Below are positions 39,575 through 51,661 of a stretch of DNA of 64,000 nt, piece after piece. Within the stretch, counting starts at the first letter, position 1. Each line of letters begins with the position of its first letter. The stretch lies in the NCBI GenBank assembly GCA_948567375.1, contig OX419755.1, positions 11,103,001-11,167,000 on the forward strand. Direction: 5' to 3'. Source of the DNA: Lunularia cruciata (Eukaryota; Streptophyta; Marchantiopsida; Lunulariales; Lunulariaceae). Under the pieces are notes generated by a model. It did no database searches and was not told the origin of the DNA. It worked only from the letters and a program-made list of their open reading frames with translations. A program made the position numbers and the translations under genes.

Positions 39575-40540
39575 GAGGGAGTATGCCTTTTTGATTTGTT
39601 GAGTAGGATCAATATTGGACTAGCTACAATATTGCATGTGGGCATATGTATTTAGAGGTACTTGTATATGGAGAGAGGTGAGACTTCTAGATAAGTCTCT
39701 CTACATCATGTGGCATGCTTTGTTTATCAATAGCTAGAGTATTACCAATGTTTGGAATTAGGAGTTACCAAAAGATCCAACCATCATATATCTCCTTGAT
39801 GGGGTAGAGTATCTAAAGAGATTTGGTACTATTCATTTGGTGGTTTGTGGATAGTGATGCTAGGGACATACCTATGCAGGACAAGGTCATAGTCTACAAA
39901 ATACCAATTCTTGTATGTTTTGGAAGATGTTACATATATTATAACATCTTTAGGTTCATCAGGCAGTTTCTAAATCATACGTTTTGGAGTGCATTCCTTT
40001 GATACGTGACACTTGGTCATAGGTGATGGTAAGTACATATCAAGTCTGGTCTTGGATTGGCCATGTATTATTGTAAGATGTGGCTAGAGTTGGCTAGAGC
40101 TTGGGCACATTGTCTTTGTCTTTGGTGGACAAACCTCTTACCTAGAGAGGTCTTATAGCATGCCAATGATGTGATTTAATGACTACCACATCTTACAACT
40201 GATGATATTTTGGATGTTGGGTGCTAGTCTTAGATGGTTGGAATGGTTGATAGGTCACCTATGGCAATGGTGAACCTTGTTGGGAATCCCAAAGCCACTT
40301 TACACATATTCATGAGTTTCACAAGAATTGATGCTTATCAAGGAAGAGGTGCTAAACTTATTTGCGTTTCATAATAATTAATATTGGTGGAGCACAATGC
40401 CAATTAGAGAGAGAAAGCAATGGTTTTTTGTACTGATATTATTGCCATCTCATAGATATCTAGGTGTCATGTGTAAGATCAAGCTATGGACCTGAACTAT
40501 TTGACTTGGATTGCAAGCCTTAGATTGGCTAAGTAACATA
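39575..40540 (+). pseudogene. C5-cytosine DNA methyltransferase-like domain inside family 3 element
   Basis: Degenerate but ordered matches to a C5 methyltransferase: motif I-like LFDLLSRINIGLA at about 39,587; a following RYLYMERGETSR (SAM-site acidic strand) and VSLHHVA; a motif IV equivalent at 39,849-39,869, where the Cys codon survives at 39,858 and the next (Gln) codon is TAG, followed by GHTYAGQGHSLQN; a motif VI-like Glu in LECIPLIRD at 39,987; then MVNLVGNPKATLHIFMSF (40,267) and a C-terminal QAMDLNYLTW block (about 40,480-40,510). At least two frameshifts and many TAG/TGA stops. Motif order I-IV-VI is not circularly permuted. Capture of such enzymes by eukaryotic retrotransposons is known. 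The enzyme here is dead. Confidence 0.65.
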
Positions 40541-40668
40541 GGATAGGCATCATAAGCATCACTATTTGGATTCTTATGAGCTTTATTCCTATCAGGGTGA
40601 TTCAAGCACATGTTGGGGATGATGGACAACATGGATATAGTATTCTTGGGACATAATTAGTGACTATT

Positions 40669-41406
40669 TGTAATACTCCAAGGACAAGAGAAGAGAGAAA
40701 ACACAGATTGCACACTCAAACAATAGATGCTCCAAGGGAGCACTTCTCTTTATTACATAGACAAAGAGGATCTCCTCCAAGGAAGCTCCATCATACGATA
40801 AGGGACATAGATAGGTGACATGTCAGCAAGCTCCACCCTTGGATTACTTACTTGGATGGGTGACATGTCTGGTCTAGGCCCTATCTAGTTGGTCAAACAA
40901 GCTTTGACTGGAGGGAATCTTTTAGGGAATCTTCCTGTAGGAATCTCAGAATCACGTAAGCTACCATTGGAAATCTCTCGATGAGACAAAGCAAGGGGGA
41001 GAGAATGCCAGCTTGTCATCCATTAGGGGGGAATTTGCACATTTTTGAGGCCTAATTCATCCGTTTAGGCCTCCAAAATTGCCTTCAAAGATTTCAGGCA
41101 TATTTCGGTTCCTACTCTATTAGTAGAAGTCTACTTTTGGTGATACCTCTTTCTGATCTATTTAGTCCATCATGTGAAACATCCTTCCAAATTTTACCAA
41201 ACCAATTCTCACCTTTAAATCATATGTCTAGCTATTGGTTCTAAGGTTCTCAAGTATATTTTGGTTTCTGCCCTATTAGTAGAAGTACTCTTTTGGTGAT
41301 ACTTCTATCTTATCTATTTTGACCATCATGTATAAAATCATTCTAGATTAATTATTACCAAACCAAATTTCACATCTAGATCATATGGCTAGCTCTTGGT
41401 ATTATA
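40669..41406 (-). repeat. 3' LTR of family 2 element (738 bp)
   Basis: Contains an internal tandem duplication of about 156 bp near its right end (landmark TATTAGTAGAAGT at 41,118 and 41,274). The same duplication is seen in the solo LTRs at 23,935 and 57,183. Confidence 0.92.
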
Positions 41407-41419
41407 GACCTCTCTCCTT

Positions 41420-44400
41420 TTAAGACGCAACGTCCTCGTTGTGCAATTGTTGCTCAAATGCTTGCACCAACACCGGTGCATGTGCCAAATTGGCAGTGGG
41501 CTCCCAGGTTGCTTCATAGAGGGGGTAACCTTTCCATTGTACTAGATAGTCCACCCATGGGTGGCAAGTACCACGCATGCATTTTTGGAGAATTTGCTCT
41601 ACTTCATATTTCTCTATGCCATCAATGAGTGTTGGACAAGGTCGAATGTCTGGTGTGGAATGACCCTGGCCTGATCGGGGATCATATCTGCGTAGTAGGG
41701 AGACATGGAACACTAGATGGATCTTCATGTGTGGTGGTAGCTCAAGGTGATAGGCCACAGCGCCAATGCAACGAAGAATCAAGAAAGGCCTAATTAAACA
41801 AGGTGTAAGCTTACAAGGTCCAACTAATGTGAGGTTGGTTGTCGATAGCCACACTTGATCCCCAACATTGAACTCCATGTGCCAACGGTGTGCATCAGCA
41901 TACTGCTTTTGTTGATTTTGTGCAATCTGTAATCTGTGCTTGGCGCTCTCCACACCTTGTTGGATTCTAGAAACAAATGTGTTGACTGCATTGACCCTGG
42001 TAGCCACTGGACGGATCTTCATCAAGCTAGAAGGTGTGAAGGGATGCTCACCATACATGAGGAAGAATGGAGTGACCTTGGTGGATGCATTCACTAAATT
42101 GTTGTAAGCAAATTCCACAACGGGGGTAGGGTGTCCCACCTCTCTTGCTCTTCTAAGGTGAAGCCGTGTAACATGTCTTCAATCGTGCGATTAGCCCGCT
42201 CTGTTTGGCCATCTGTTTGTGGGTGGTAAGTTGTGGACATGGCCAACATGGTTTTGAAGAAACCAAAGAGTGTTTGCCAAAACAAACTGGTGAATTGGGT
42301 GCCTCTATCGGTGATGAGTACTCTAGACAAGCCATGGTGAGCAAAGATTGCATCTAAGTATAATTGAGCTAGTTGTGGAGCGGTCACCTTCTTGGTGGTA
42401 GGGCATACATGAATCATTTTGCTGAGCCGGTCCACAAAGACCACAATGGAGTCAAACCCTGAGGTGGTCTTGGATAATTCACAGACGAGATCCATACTCA
42501 CTTGTTCCCAACATTGGGTAGGAGTGGGGAGAGGTTGAAGGAGCCCTGCAGGAGCTTGATTAGAAGCTTTGTTCTGTTGACAAAAGTAGGCAGCTACGCA
42601 CATAGTCCATCACGTTGTTGCTCATCTTGGGCCAATAGTAATGGCGCTGGACTGCATCCAAGGTCTTGTCCACTCCGACATGAGCTGCAATGGCCGAATC
42701 ATGACATTCCGCTAGAATGGTGGTACATAATTCTGGGACATTTGGGATCCATAATCTGCTATCCCAAAAGGTGAGTCCTTGGGTGCTGGTGACACCTTTG
42801 AATGATTGTGCTTCTACAATCTGTGGATCAATTTTTGTAGCAGCCAGAATCTCTTGCCAGAATTCAAAGTTAATCTTAACCTCTGCCACCAAGTTGTTGG
42901 CCATTGGCATGCGGGTGAATGCATCTGCAAGTTGCTTCTTACCTTCCACGTAGGTGATTGTCATGTTGAAGCATTGTTGCCACTCTGCCCACCAAATTTG
43001 GCAACGAGATAGATCCTTCTGCGTCTTGAGGTAGACTAGAGGTTTGTGGTCTATCTCTACTACAAATGCCTTCTTGCCCAGATAGTGCTTCCAATGCTTG
43101 GTTGCTAGAACGATGGCCAACTCTTCTCGTTTTGTGGTATGGTAGTTGCGCTCTGCTGGTAATAACTTTCGAGAGAAATATGCAATTGGATGCCATCCGT
43201 CATGCCACTCTTGTTGTAGGACTACTCCTATTGCTACGTCTGATGCATCTGTAGCCAACTTGATTGGACGTTTTGGGTCATACCACTTCAAGATTGGTGC
43301 ATGTAGCAAGGCGGCCTTCAATTCTTGAAAGGCCAACTCTTGTGTAGTTCTCCATATCCACTTCTTCCCCTTGCCAAGTAGTGTTGTTAAAGGTTGTGCA
43401 ACCTTGGAGAAGTCCTTGACAAATCTATGATAGAATCCCGTCAACCCCAAGGAGCTCTTAAGTTGACTCTGATCTTTTGGTGCACTTCATTTTTGAATGA
43501 CCTCTATTTTATTTGTCAATACTTGAATGCCCTCTGCACTTACTCTATGCCCCAAGTAGTCTACTTCAGACTTGCCGAACTCACACTTTGAGATTTTGGC
43601 GTACAACTGATTCCGTCTTAGAATTTGGTGGACCTCTTGTAGATGTTGTTTGTGTTCTATCATTGTGCTACTGTATACTTAGATATCATCCAAGAAGATG
43701 ATAACAGACTTATTCAAGTATGGACGAAATATGTCATCCATTAGACTCATGAAAGTGGCAGGTGCATTGGTGAGGCCAAAAGGCATCACAAGATACTCAA
43801 AGTGGCCATACCTGGTTTGAAAGGCAGTTTTGTGCACATCCTCCTTTGCAATTTGGATTTGATTGTAACCGCTCCGCAAGTCCAGTTTGGTGAAATATCT
43901 TGCTCCATGGAGTTGATCAAACAGGTCATCCATGTGAGGTTAGGGGTATTTGTTCTTCAATGTTTGTTGATTGAGACCCCGATAGTCAATGCACATGCGC
44001 ATTGTACCATCCTTCTTCTCCACAAACAAGACAAGGGCCCCATATGGTGATATGCTAGGTTGGATGAACCCTTTCTGCAACACCTCCTCAATTTGAGTCT
44101 TACACTCCTCCAACTCATGAGGTGATAGGCGATATGGGGCCTTACAAGGAGGCGTCTTCCCCGGAAGTGTCTCAATTTTGTGATCTACTTGCCTTTTTGT
44201 TGGTAATCCTAAGGGTAGATCATCGAGAAAGACATCTTGAAACTCATCCACCACATCCTTCAATTTCTCAAGAATTTTTCCATCAAGTTGTGCACTCTGG
44301 ACTTCTCTTATTAGACCCATAAAACATCTATCGGTCTTACAGACAATTGCCATCCCTATGACATATAGAGGTAGTTTCTGCCTATGTGATTTTTCTTTAA

Positions 44401-44830
44401 CCCCAATGATTGACCATTGGTGGGTTCTCACTACTTTCTTCCTCCAATCCACCATAGGGTTGTACTGCTCCATCCATGGCATGCCTAAAATTGCATCATA
44501 ACAAGCTAATTGTATCACTCGCCACTCAATTGCTTCCTAATATTCTCCTACAAAGAGAGTTACTAGTCTAGGTAATGATTCAATCCTCTCTGTTTGCCCA
44601 TTTGGTAACTCTACTTCTTCACTTCCATCTCTCTCTAGATCCATTCCCAATCTTATTGCAACAAAGCGAGACAAGAAATTCTATGTTGCTCCCGGATCTA
44701 TTAATACTCTCACTTGATTACCTTCTAGGATTCCATTCACGACAATCAATTGTGAGGTTGCCTTTTGGGATCTTTGCGCATTATTCTTCTTCCTTCCCTT
44801 GCTTCTCTACTTCCTTATTGAGCCAGTAAG
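41420..44830 (-). pseudogene. Family 2 Pol: protease, RT, RNase H, integrase, chromodomain
   Basis: Protease active site reads LIDPGAT (Ser to Pro) near 44,700. [34 protein letters not shown], catalytic FLDD at about 43,690. RNase H: ATDASDVAIGVVL (about 43,250) and EIDHKPLVYL. Integrase keeps the catalytic triad (MDLVCELS, ITDRGTQF, DGQTERANRT). A one-base insertion in a C run near 42,135 shifts frame before EFAYNN. A GPF-like module and a C-terminal chromodomain (EKYEVEQILQ...YLVQWKGYPLYEATWEP, about 41,480-41,630) end at a stop at 41,420. Chromodomains in chromoviruses guide integration to methylated histone H3. Three further stops lie in RT. Confidence 0.92.
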
Positions 44831-44889
44831 GCCACGAGGTACATTTACTAGTGATCTTCATTTTCCAAAGGATTTCCACCTCATCCTCT

Positions 44890-45931
44890 TCAATGTGCCT
44901 CTCCATGTTGTTCAAAGATTGCCTGAATGAAGGCCGAGGGCCTCTCGGGAAACGAGTGTGACAGTTGGTAGATATGTGCCCAATACGGCCACAATTGTAA
45001 CAACGGCATTGTTCTCCTCGAGTCCCTTCTCCTTGTGGGACTCCATCTCTTTGTTCTTCTACCCGTCCCCGCTCCCCTTGAAGCGGTCGTGCTCCTTGAT
45101 CTTGGAATCAAAGGTTGCACAATTCCATTGGTACTGGTCCACCCATGTGTGGCATTTCTGCCCAATAATGTTGAGGTTGAGCTACTCCTTCACCTCCACC
45201 TAATGCTCCTGCTATTCTCTATGCACAAGCAATGGCTTTAAATACCGTGCGAGGATTTTGCACCATGACTTCTTGGCGAATCTGCTCTTTCAACCCTCGT
45301 TTGAAATTGTCGAGAGCCTCTGTTGGGCTCATGTCGGTAATTGCAACTTGTAGATCCAGAAATGCCTCCACATACTCTTGTACGCTATTCTTTTGTCTCA
45401 ATCACCATAGTCGGGTTTGAACCATTTGCACAAAATTCACCGATTGGAAATTCTTTAGCACTCCTTCTTGCATTTTTGTCCATATGACCTCCCTTCTCTC
45501 TGCCAACATGGATCATTCCCAAGCATCATACCATGTGAGGGCTTTATCGGTCAAGTACCCACATGCAAACACGCCTACATCATGCTCTGTGATTTCTGTT
45601 GAGAACAATCGGAAATATCGATTCATTCTTGAGATCCAATTTTCCACTACTCCCATCGAGCGCTGCCCCTTGTAAGGCTAGATGTTGCAGGTCTTCTTCA
45701 TCCGGAGTAGCAATGTGGCTTCATCGTTGATAGGATTCATAGGCACGGGTGCCTCTCCAAGTACTTCAGTTGCAAGTACTAGGTTTTGAGACGGCTCTTC
45801 TTCTTGCATGGCTTGATCATTCCTGAGGATCTGCACTTGACTTGTAATGTCTCCATGGTCATCTTAATCTCTCAAAATTCATTCAACATCCCTTGCATTC
45901 CTTGCACCAACTCTTGCAATTGCGGATCCAT
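44890..45931 (-). pseudogene. Family 2 gag with CCHC zinc knuckle
   Basis: Starts MDPQLQELVQGMQGML at 45,931. The capsid includes DNFKRGLKEQIRQEVM (about 45,290). The nucleocapsid knuckle is intact, CYNCGRIGHISTNC, around 44,960-45,005. A TGA interrupts near the start and at least one frameshift occurs, so the copy is not autonomous, though far better preserved than family 3. Confidence 0.85.
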
Positions 45932-46521
45932 GGTTCCTGCAACACTCAATTGCTAATGTCTACTTCAATACAGAGTCAATATAATCACTCTGGAATGCGC
46001 ACGAAATATCAGAACTACCATTAGGACCTTAGAAGCTATCACTTGTTGATAATACTCCTCACCAAAATTCCTAACCACAAAATCTTTAAACATCACTTTC
46101 GACCACACTACATAATGGATTTCTACTTGAGTGTTGAAAGGGAGAGGATTTGGGACATTCATATCCATATTATCATAATAGAATGTAGATTGTCAAATCC
46201 CACTCTCTGTCATATATCACCACAGGTAGAATCACCGGGTTTGGTGAGTTCATCACTCTGTCCATGAATTCTGCACCAAAGTGATAAACTAGCGATACCC
46301 TCATCTACTCACGCTGGATGTACATAACCTTGATGTGAAATGGGTTTGAGAATGGAAAGCTAGGTGCGGGAAATTGGCCTCCCGGTGCATCCATCCCATC
46401 CACTGTCTAAAGTCCTTCATAAGTCTAGCAACTACTCTATGTTCTCCACCTCAAATTACTCAGTCTCAGTAGTTCGTGCTATTCCAAGAGGGGTGATCCA
46501 CTCTCTTGGACTAAAACACTC

Positions 46522-46533
46522 GCTTTGATACCA
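46522..46533 (-). other. Primer-binding site of family 2 element
   Basis: TGGTATCAAAGC on the minus strand, next to the LTR. It differs at one base from the plant initiator tRNA-Met site TGGTATCAGAGC. Confidence 0.85.
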
Positions 46534-46534
46534 T

Positions 46535-47267
46535 TGTAATACTCCGAGGACAAGAGAAGAGAGAAAACACAGATTGCACACTCAAACAATAGATGCCCCA
46601 AGAGAGCACTTCTCTTTATTATATAGACAAAGAGGATCTCCTCCAAGGAAGCTCCACCATAGGATTAGGGACACAGATAGGTGACATGTCAGCAAGCTCC
46701 ACCCTTGGATTACTTACTTGGATGGGTGACATGTCTGGTCTAGGCCCTATCTAGTTGGTCAAACAAGCTTTGACTAGAGGGAATCTTTTAGGGAATCTTC
46801 CTGTAGGAATCTCAGAATCCTGTAAGGTACCATTGGAAATCTCTCGACGAGACAAAGCAAGGGGGAGAGATTGCCAACCTGTCGTCCATTAGGGAGGAAT
46901 CTGCACATTTTTTAGGCCTAATTCATCCGTTTAGGCCTTCGAAATTGCCTTCAAAGATTTCAAGCATATTTTGGGTCCTACTCTATTAGTAGAAGTCCAC
47001 TTTTGGTGATACCTCTTTCTGATCTGTTTAGTCTATCATGTGAAACATCCTTCCAAATGTTACCAAACCAATTCTCACCTTTAAATCATATGTCTAGCTA
47101 TTGGTTCTAAGGTTCTCAAGTATATTTTGGTTTCTGCTCTATTAGTAGAAGTACTCTTTTGGTGATACTTATATCTTATCTATTTTGACCATCATGTATA
47201 AAATCATTCTAGATATTACCAAACCAAATTTCACATCTAGATCATATGGCTAGCTCTTGGTATTACA
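46535..47267 (-). repeat. 5' LTR of family 2 element (733 bp)
   Basis: Highly similar over its whole length to 40,669-41,406. Inner edge is 1 nt from the primer-binding site, outer edge abuts GTATT. Confidence 0.92.
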
Positions 47268-47327
47268 GTATTAGTGAGAGAAGTCTAGTTGGTGTACATT
47301 CATCTAAGCATAGTATACTTGGGTTAT

Positions 47328-47911
47328 TGTAATACCAATAACTAGACATATTATCTAGAGGTGAAAATTGGTTTATTAACATCTAGAATAATGTTATATG
47401 TGATGGACTAAGTAGATCAGATAAAAATATCACTAAAAGAGTACTTCAACTAATATGGCAAGAGCCAAAAATAGCCTAAAAACTTCAAAGTCAATTTTAG
47501 AGGCCTAAATGGATGAATTAGGCCTCAAAATGGCACATTCCTCCCCTCCCAAAGGATAAATAAGTTGACTTTTCCTCCTTTTTTTCTTGTCAATAGCTTT
47601 CTAATGGTACCTCACTCATACAATTTTGAGATTCTTACAAAAAGATTCCCTTTGGTCAAAATTAGTTGACCAATTAGATATGACAAGAATTGATATGTCA
47701 CCCATACATGCAACTAATCTAAAGATGGAGCTCATTGGTAGATCACCAATTCATGTATCTGATCCAACGGTGGAGCTTCCTTTGAGTGAATGCTCTTTGC
47801 TATACAATAAAGACAAGGTGTTCCTTTGGAACATTGGAATATTGAGTGTGAAGCTTTGTGTTTCTACTCCTATGTTTCTCTTGGAGGTTCTCCTATCCTT
47901 GGAACATTAGA
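47328..47911 (+). mobile_element. Family 2 solo LTR in family 3 copy a
   Basis: TGTAATACCAATAACTAGA...GGAACATTAGA. The flanks GTTAT and ATTAC approximate a 5-bp duplication. Family 3 copy b (about 52,905) shows the uninterrupted site CTTGGATTACACCCTTGG. Confidence 0.85.
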
Positions 47912-48039
47912 ATTACACCCTTGGTCTACTTTAGATATAACTAGAGGATGTGTGGAGCTTGCAACTAGAGTAGAGGTATGGTTTTTACTTTAAGGTTACG
48001 GATTCTAGCGATTAGGAGCATCATAGTAATGTTCCCAAT

Positions 48040-49600
48040 GTAGCAAAAAATCAATATGTCTTCCACCTCTACATCAATTATAGAGGATACTTGGGAGCCA
48101 AATATTAGACCCAAGCTTACAAGAGAGGAAAGCAAGAAAAGTTTGGAGGTTCCTAAAGAGTTACACAAATTGTTTTGCCTTTATTATGAAGGAATTGGGT
48201 GCTTTGAAAGGACTTGGTAATCAATTTGAATTGATGGGTGATACACCAATTTTTTTATGTCCCTACAATATAATGCCATGGATAAAGTCTTGATCAAAGC
48301 CAAAGTAGAGACCTTTTTGAGACTAGTTTTGTGGAGATTTCACATGGAGCGTATGCTTCAGCTATAGTGATGCCAGCCAAGAAAGATATGCATGCAATTA
48401 CATTGATAGGTGGATATGTGGAGATTACCATCTAATCTAGTGACAAACCAAGGCTGATCTATATGCTATGATTATAATGGAGGAGATCTCTAAGATTGTG
48501 CATGCAAAGGTCTTTTGAACTTTGAATCTTTGAGTGAAGTATCATCAATGGTCAATCAAGGAGGAGGACAAGTGTGGATTACATTTTTGGCCATTGATAC
48601 TCACAATAATGAATAATGTATTATAATAATGGGTTGTGTTACCATTTGGGTTAAAGAACACTCCTACCAAGTTCCAAATAGTCATTGATAGGATCCTAGC
48701 ATGATTTGACTTTGCTCAATACTGTATTGATGATATTTTTGTCTATAGTATTACTATGGAGGAGCATGAGAGATTTTTGTTGAAGATGTTTGAGAGATTG
48801 AGATCTCATGGACTCAAATAAAATATTAGGAAGAGCAAGTTCTTCCAAGAGAAAATTGAGTATTTGGTTGACACTATCTACCCTAGTGGACTTGGTATCT
48901 AGTAGACCAAGGTGGAGGCTATTGCACATATTCCTTGGCTTATAGATGCAAGTAGATTACAATCATTTCTTGGTTTGGCAAACTTCTACTTCTCATATAT
49001 TCAAGGATTTAATGCAATTGCCAAGGCTTTGACAAAGTTGACCAAGCATACATATGTTTGGTGTTAGGGAGATGAGCAAGAGAGAGATTTTGTAGAACTC
49101 AAGGATAGATTGACATATACTCCTATTCTTAAGAGACCAATAAGAAGATGCCCATTCCAAGTCCATATTGATTTGATTAAGTTGGGACTTGGAGTCATGC
49201 TCACCCAATAAAATGATGAGAGGAAGGAGGTCATGGTGGCTTATGCTTGTTGCTCCAACACTTTAGCAAAGATGAAGTATAGTTCATATGAGGGAGTGTG
49301 CTTAGTAAAAATGCATGCAATAGTACATTTCTAATGTTACTTATTTGGTAACCCCTTCATTCTCATCATTGATCATCAACCATTGAAGTAGTTGATGTAG
49401 TCCAATAAGCTTTCAAAGAAGTTGCATAATGACCTTTGATTTTACAAGTGTATAATTTCATGGTAATTTATAGACTTGGGGTGGTGAACCATGATGCAAA
49501 CGGTTGAATAGCAACTTCTGTACAGACTAGTAAGATCAAATCAAAGTATATTTGCATGGTGAGATATATGAGAAGATGGTGTTAGGTTTGCATGCATCTT
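48040..49600 (+). pseudogene. Family 3 reverse transcriptase/RNase H, copy a
   Basis: Aligns with 53,745-55,300. Readable islands: a catalytic CIDDIFVYS (about 48,722), a thumb region VEYL-like block near 48,860, and RNase H pieces up to about 49,480. Many stops and frameshifts. The copy stops near 49,690 without integrase. Confidence 0.75.
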
Positions 49601-51661
49601 CCTTTTTGTGTATATTAACTCAAGCTCTAGTGGTATGTCTTAGTATAGATAAACAGAGTGATTGAGGTTTCAAATTCTAGGGTGGAGAAGTTGGTATAAG
49701 TGTCAAGCCATTTGTAGTGTTGCATCTAGATTCCTCGGACATTGGAGTTGTAGTGATAGTAGTAAGAATATTTCAATAGTGTCCCATACACTACTTTTTG
49801 ACGGTCAGATTTTGTGTTTGGGGTACTGACTTCATGGTGGGGCCTATCGTCACTTTGCACCATTCGCACCATCAAGTGTGCCATCAGTGGGACCGTTATG
49901 GTTTTAAACCTAGCTCAAGTTTAGGGGTATACTTTTGAAGTGCAACTCCAGAGAGCTCACTTCTTTGATGTTGAGCCGTCGAGTTCTTGGCTATGGTGGA
50001 CAGAGGCCGGCGAGCGTCACTTGGATTTTCTTAGCTAGAGTGGGTGTGGCTTGATTGTAATCAGTGCTCAATTGTTGGCAATTTATAGAGTGATAGATCA
50101 AGTACTAATCTGAGTTGAGTTGATTTGAGAGTTGTAAACGATGAGATTACATTAAAGAAGTGAAGTCAGGGGGAAATTGTATGCAAAAACAATGAGTGTT
50201 GGTGGTATCTCTAAGTGCAGTGGATCATTGGTAGCTCAATCAAAGTTTAGTTTTTCCTTGGTGTGCAGAATTTTGTTGTTGGATGCAAATTTGGCAGTAA
50301 GGTAGACGGTGTGCGGAAATGCTGGCCAATTTTTGAGCAAGAAGAAACAATTTTTGAGCAATGGTGGTGATTTTGAGCTCAAGAGATGAAAGCAAGACCA
50401 ATTTGTTGCGATTTGGGCTCAGAAAGTAAAATTGAAGGTAGAGTTTGGAACCTATTCTCATGAATTTGTGAGTTGGAAAAACCCATTAATTCAGTTTGGC
50501 TCAAGTGGAGAGTTAGTAGAGGATTTGACGGTCAACCAAATTTAGAGTTTATGTCAGATTTTAGCTAGATTTGGAGAAGTGTTGCTAAATTTGGAGTAGT
50601 TTTGAAGTTGTAGAATTTGGCCAAAGTTGGTGGAGTTTTTGCTAGATTTGGAGGAGGTTCAAAGTGGCAAGAAGAAAGGCTTTATTTGGCATTTTGAGAC
50701 ATAGGGTTGTGGGCTTTGAGAGGCTACAAAGGCCTAGAAGGGCCAGCAAGCTAGCTTGCTAGCGTAAGGCTTACTAGTTTAGAGTAGATCTTGGTCATTG
50801 TTTGGCAAAATTTGCCCATCCTACTAGATTGTGCGCAACAAGGTTTGACCCCTTGATCTCTTGTTCCTAAACTGGTGCCTTAGCCAACAAGTCCATCGTC
50901 ACTTGTTGTTCTAGTGATTGGTCCATTTTTATCTATACACTTGGAGCTTTGGCTAAGAGAGGCAATTTGATGCCATTCTTGGTGATCCTAGTAGCTTAGG
51001 ACGTAGATACAAATTTCTCTTATGTCAAATGCTAAATGGTGGTATAGTCAGTCCCATGTTGCTTTATGAAATGGAGGCTTTTTGTTTAGATTTCTTGTGA
51101 TTGGACCTCCTCCATTCTCTAGTTCTTGTTTGTGCACCACATTTGTGTGAGGTGCCCTAACTTTTAAGCGTTGGTGCTCTAGTGTGCTCTCGGTAATGAG
51201 ACTGGAATGATGACCAATCAGACGACCTTTGTTTCTCTCTGGTGATGCAAGAAGTGATGACCTACAGATCGTGAGAGTGCGTGTTTTGATTGCAAGTTAT
51301 AGGTTGCCCTTTCTCTTAGTGTAGTTATCTCAATTAGAGTAACATTAGTGGATGGTGCTCCGTGGGAATTGGCACTTGGTGGTGTTGGCACTTAGTGGGC
51401 TACTTATGGTTGCAATTTGTGGTTGTAGTTTGTGGTTCCAATTTGCGGTTGCAGTTGCGGTTACTTTGTCTTGATGGAGTTCTTTGGGGATTCCAGAGTA
51501 GTTAGCCCTATGGTACGCAGTGGATTTACTCTGAGTGGCGCTCAATATCAGCTTGTATCTTAGATCCTAATAAGGGAGGAAATTGACCTGAGTTGGAGTT
51601 TGACACAGGAGCTAATTCAGTTGAGAGTGCACTTGGCATATCCACACCGTTGTTGTGGGGC

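Larger units (their letters stand above)
40669..47267 (-). mobile_element. Nearly complete family 2 chromodomain gypsy element (chromovirus)
   Basis: Two LTRs (40,669-41,406 and 46,535-47,267) begin TGTAATACTCC and end GGTATTATA/GGTATTACA on the plus strand. The flanks CTATT and GTATT form a 5-bp target duplication with one mismatch. Internally on the minus strand: primer-binding site, gag, protease, RT, RNase H, integrase, chromodomain. It is inserted in family 3 copy a: the flanks TTCTTGGGAC...GACTATT and AGTGAGAG rejoin to match the uninterrupted sequence at 52,825-52,860. Confidence 0.95.
31780..49700 (+). mobile_element. Family 3 element, copy a, with several nested insertions
   Basis: Left end (about 31,780-32,090) matches LTR-like sequence at about 49,700-50,040 and 60,170-60,530. 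LTR/leader and early gag segments recur at about 34,260-34,560 and 36,800-37,235. These are followed by protease (about 38,860-39,190), a methyltransferase domain (39,575-40,540), then RT and RNase H (48,040-49,600). Interrupted by an inverted-repeat pair (32.1-36.8 kb), a family 2 solo LTR (37,240-37,844), a full family 2 element (40,669-47,267) and another family 2 LTR (47,328-47,911). Integrase and the PHD region are absent. Outer limits are approximate. Confidence 0.75.

Noticed and set aside
50240-50461. Minus-strand frame of 73 codons in the family 3 LTR/leader
   Set aside because: Opposite to the element's orientation; no similarity.
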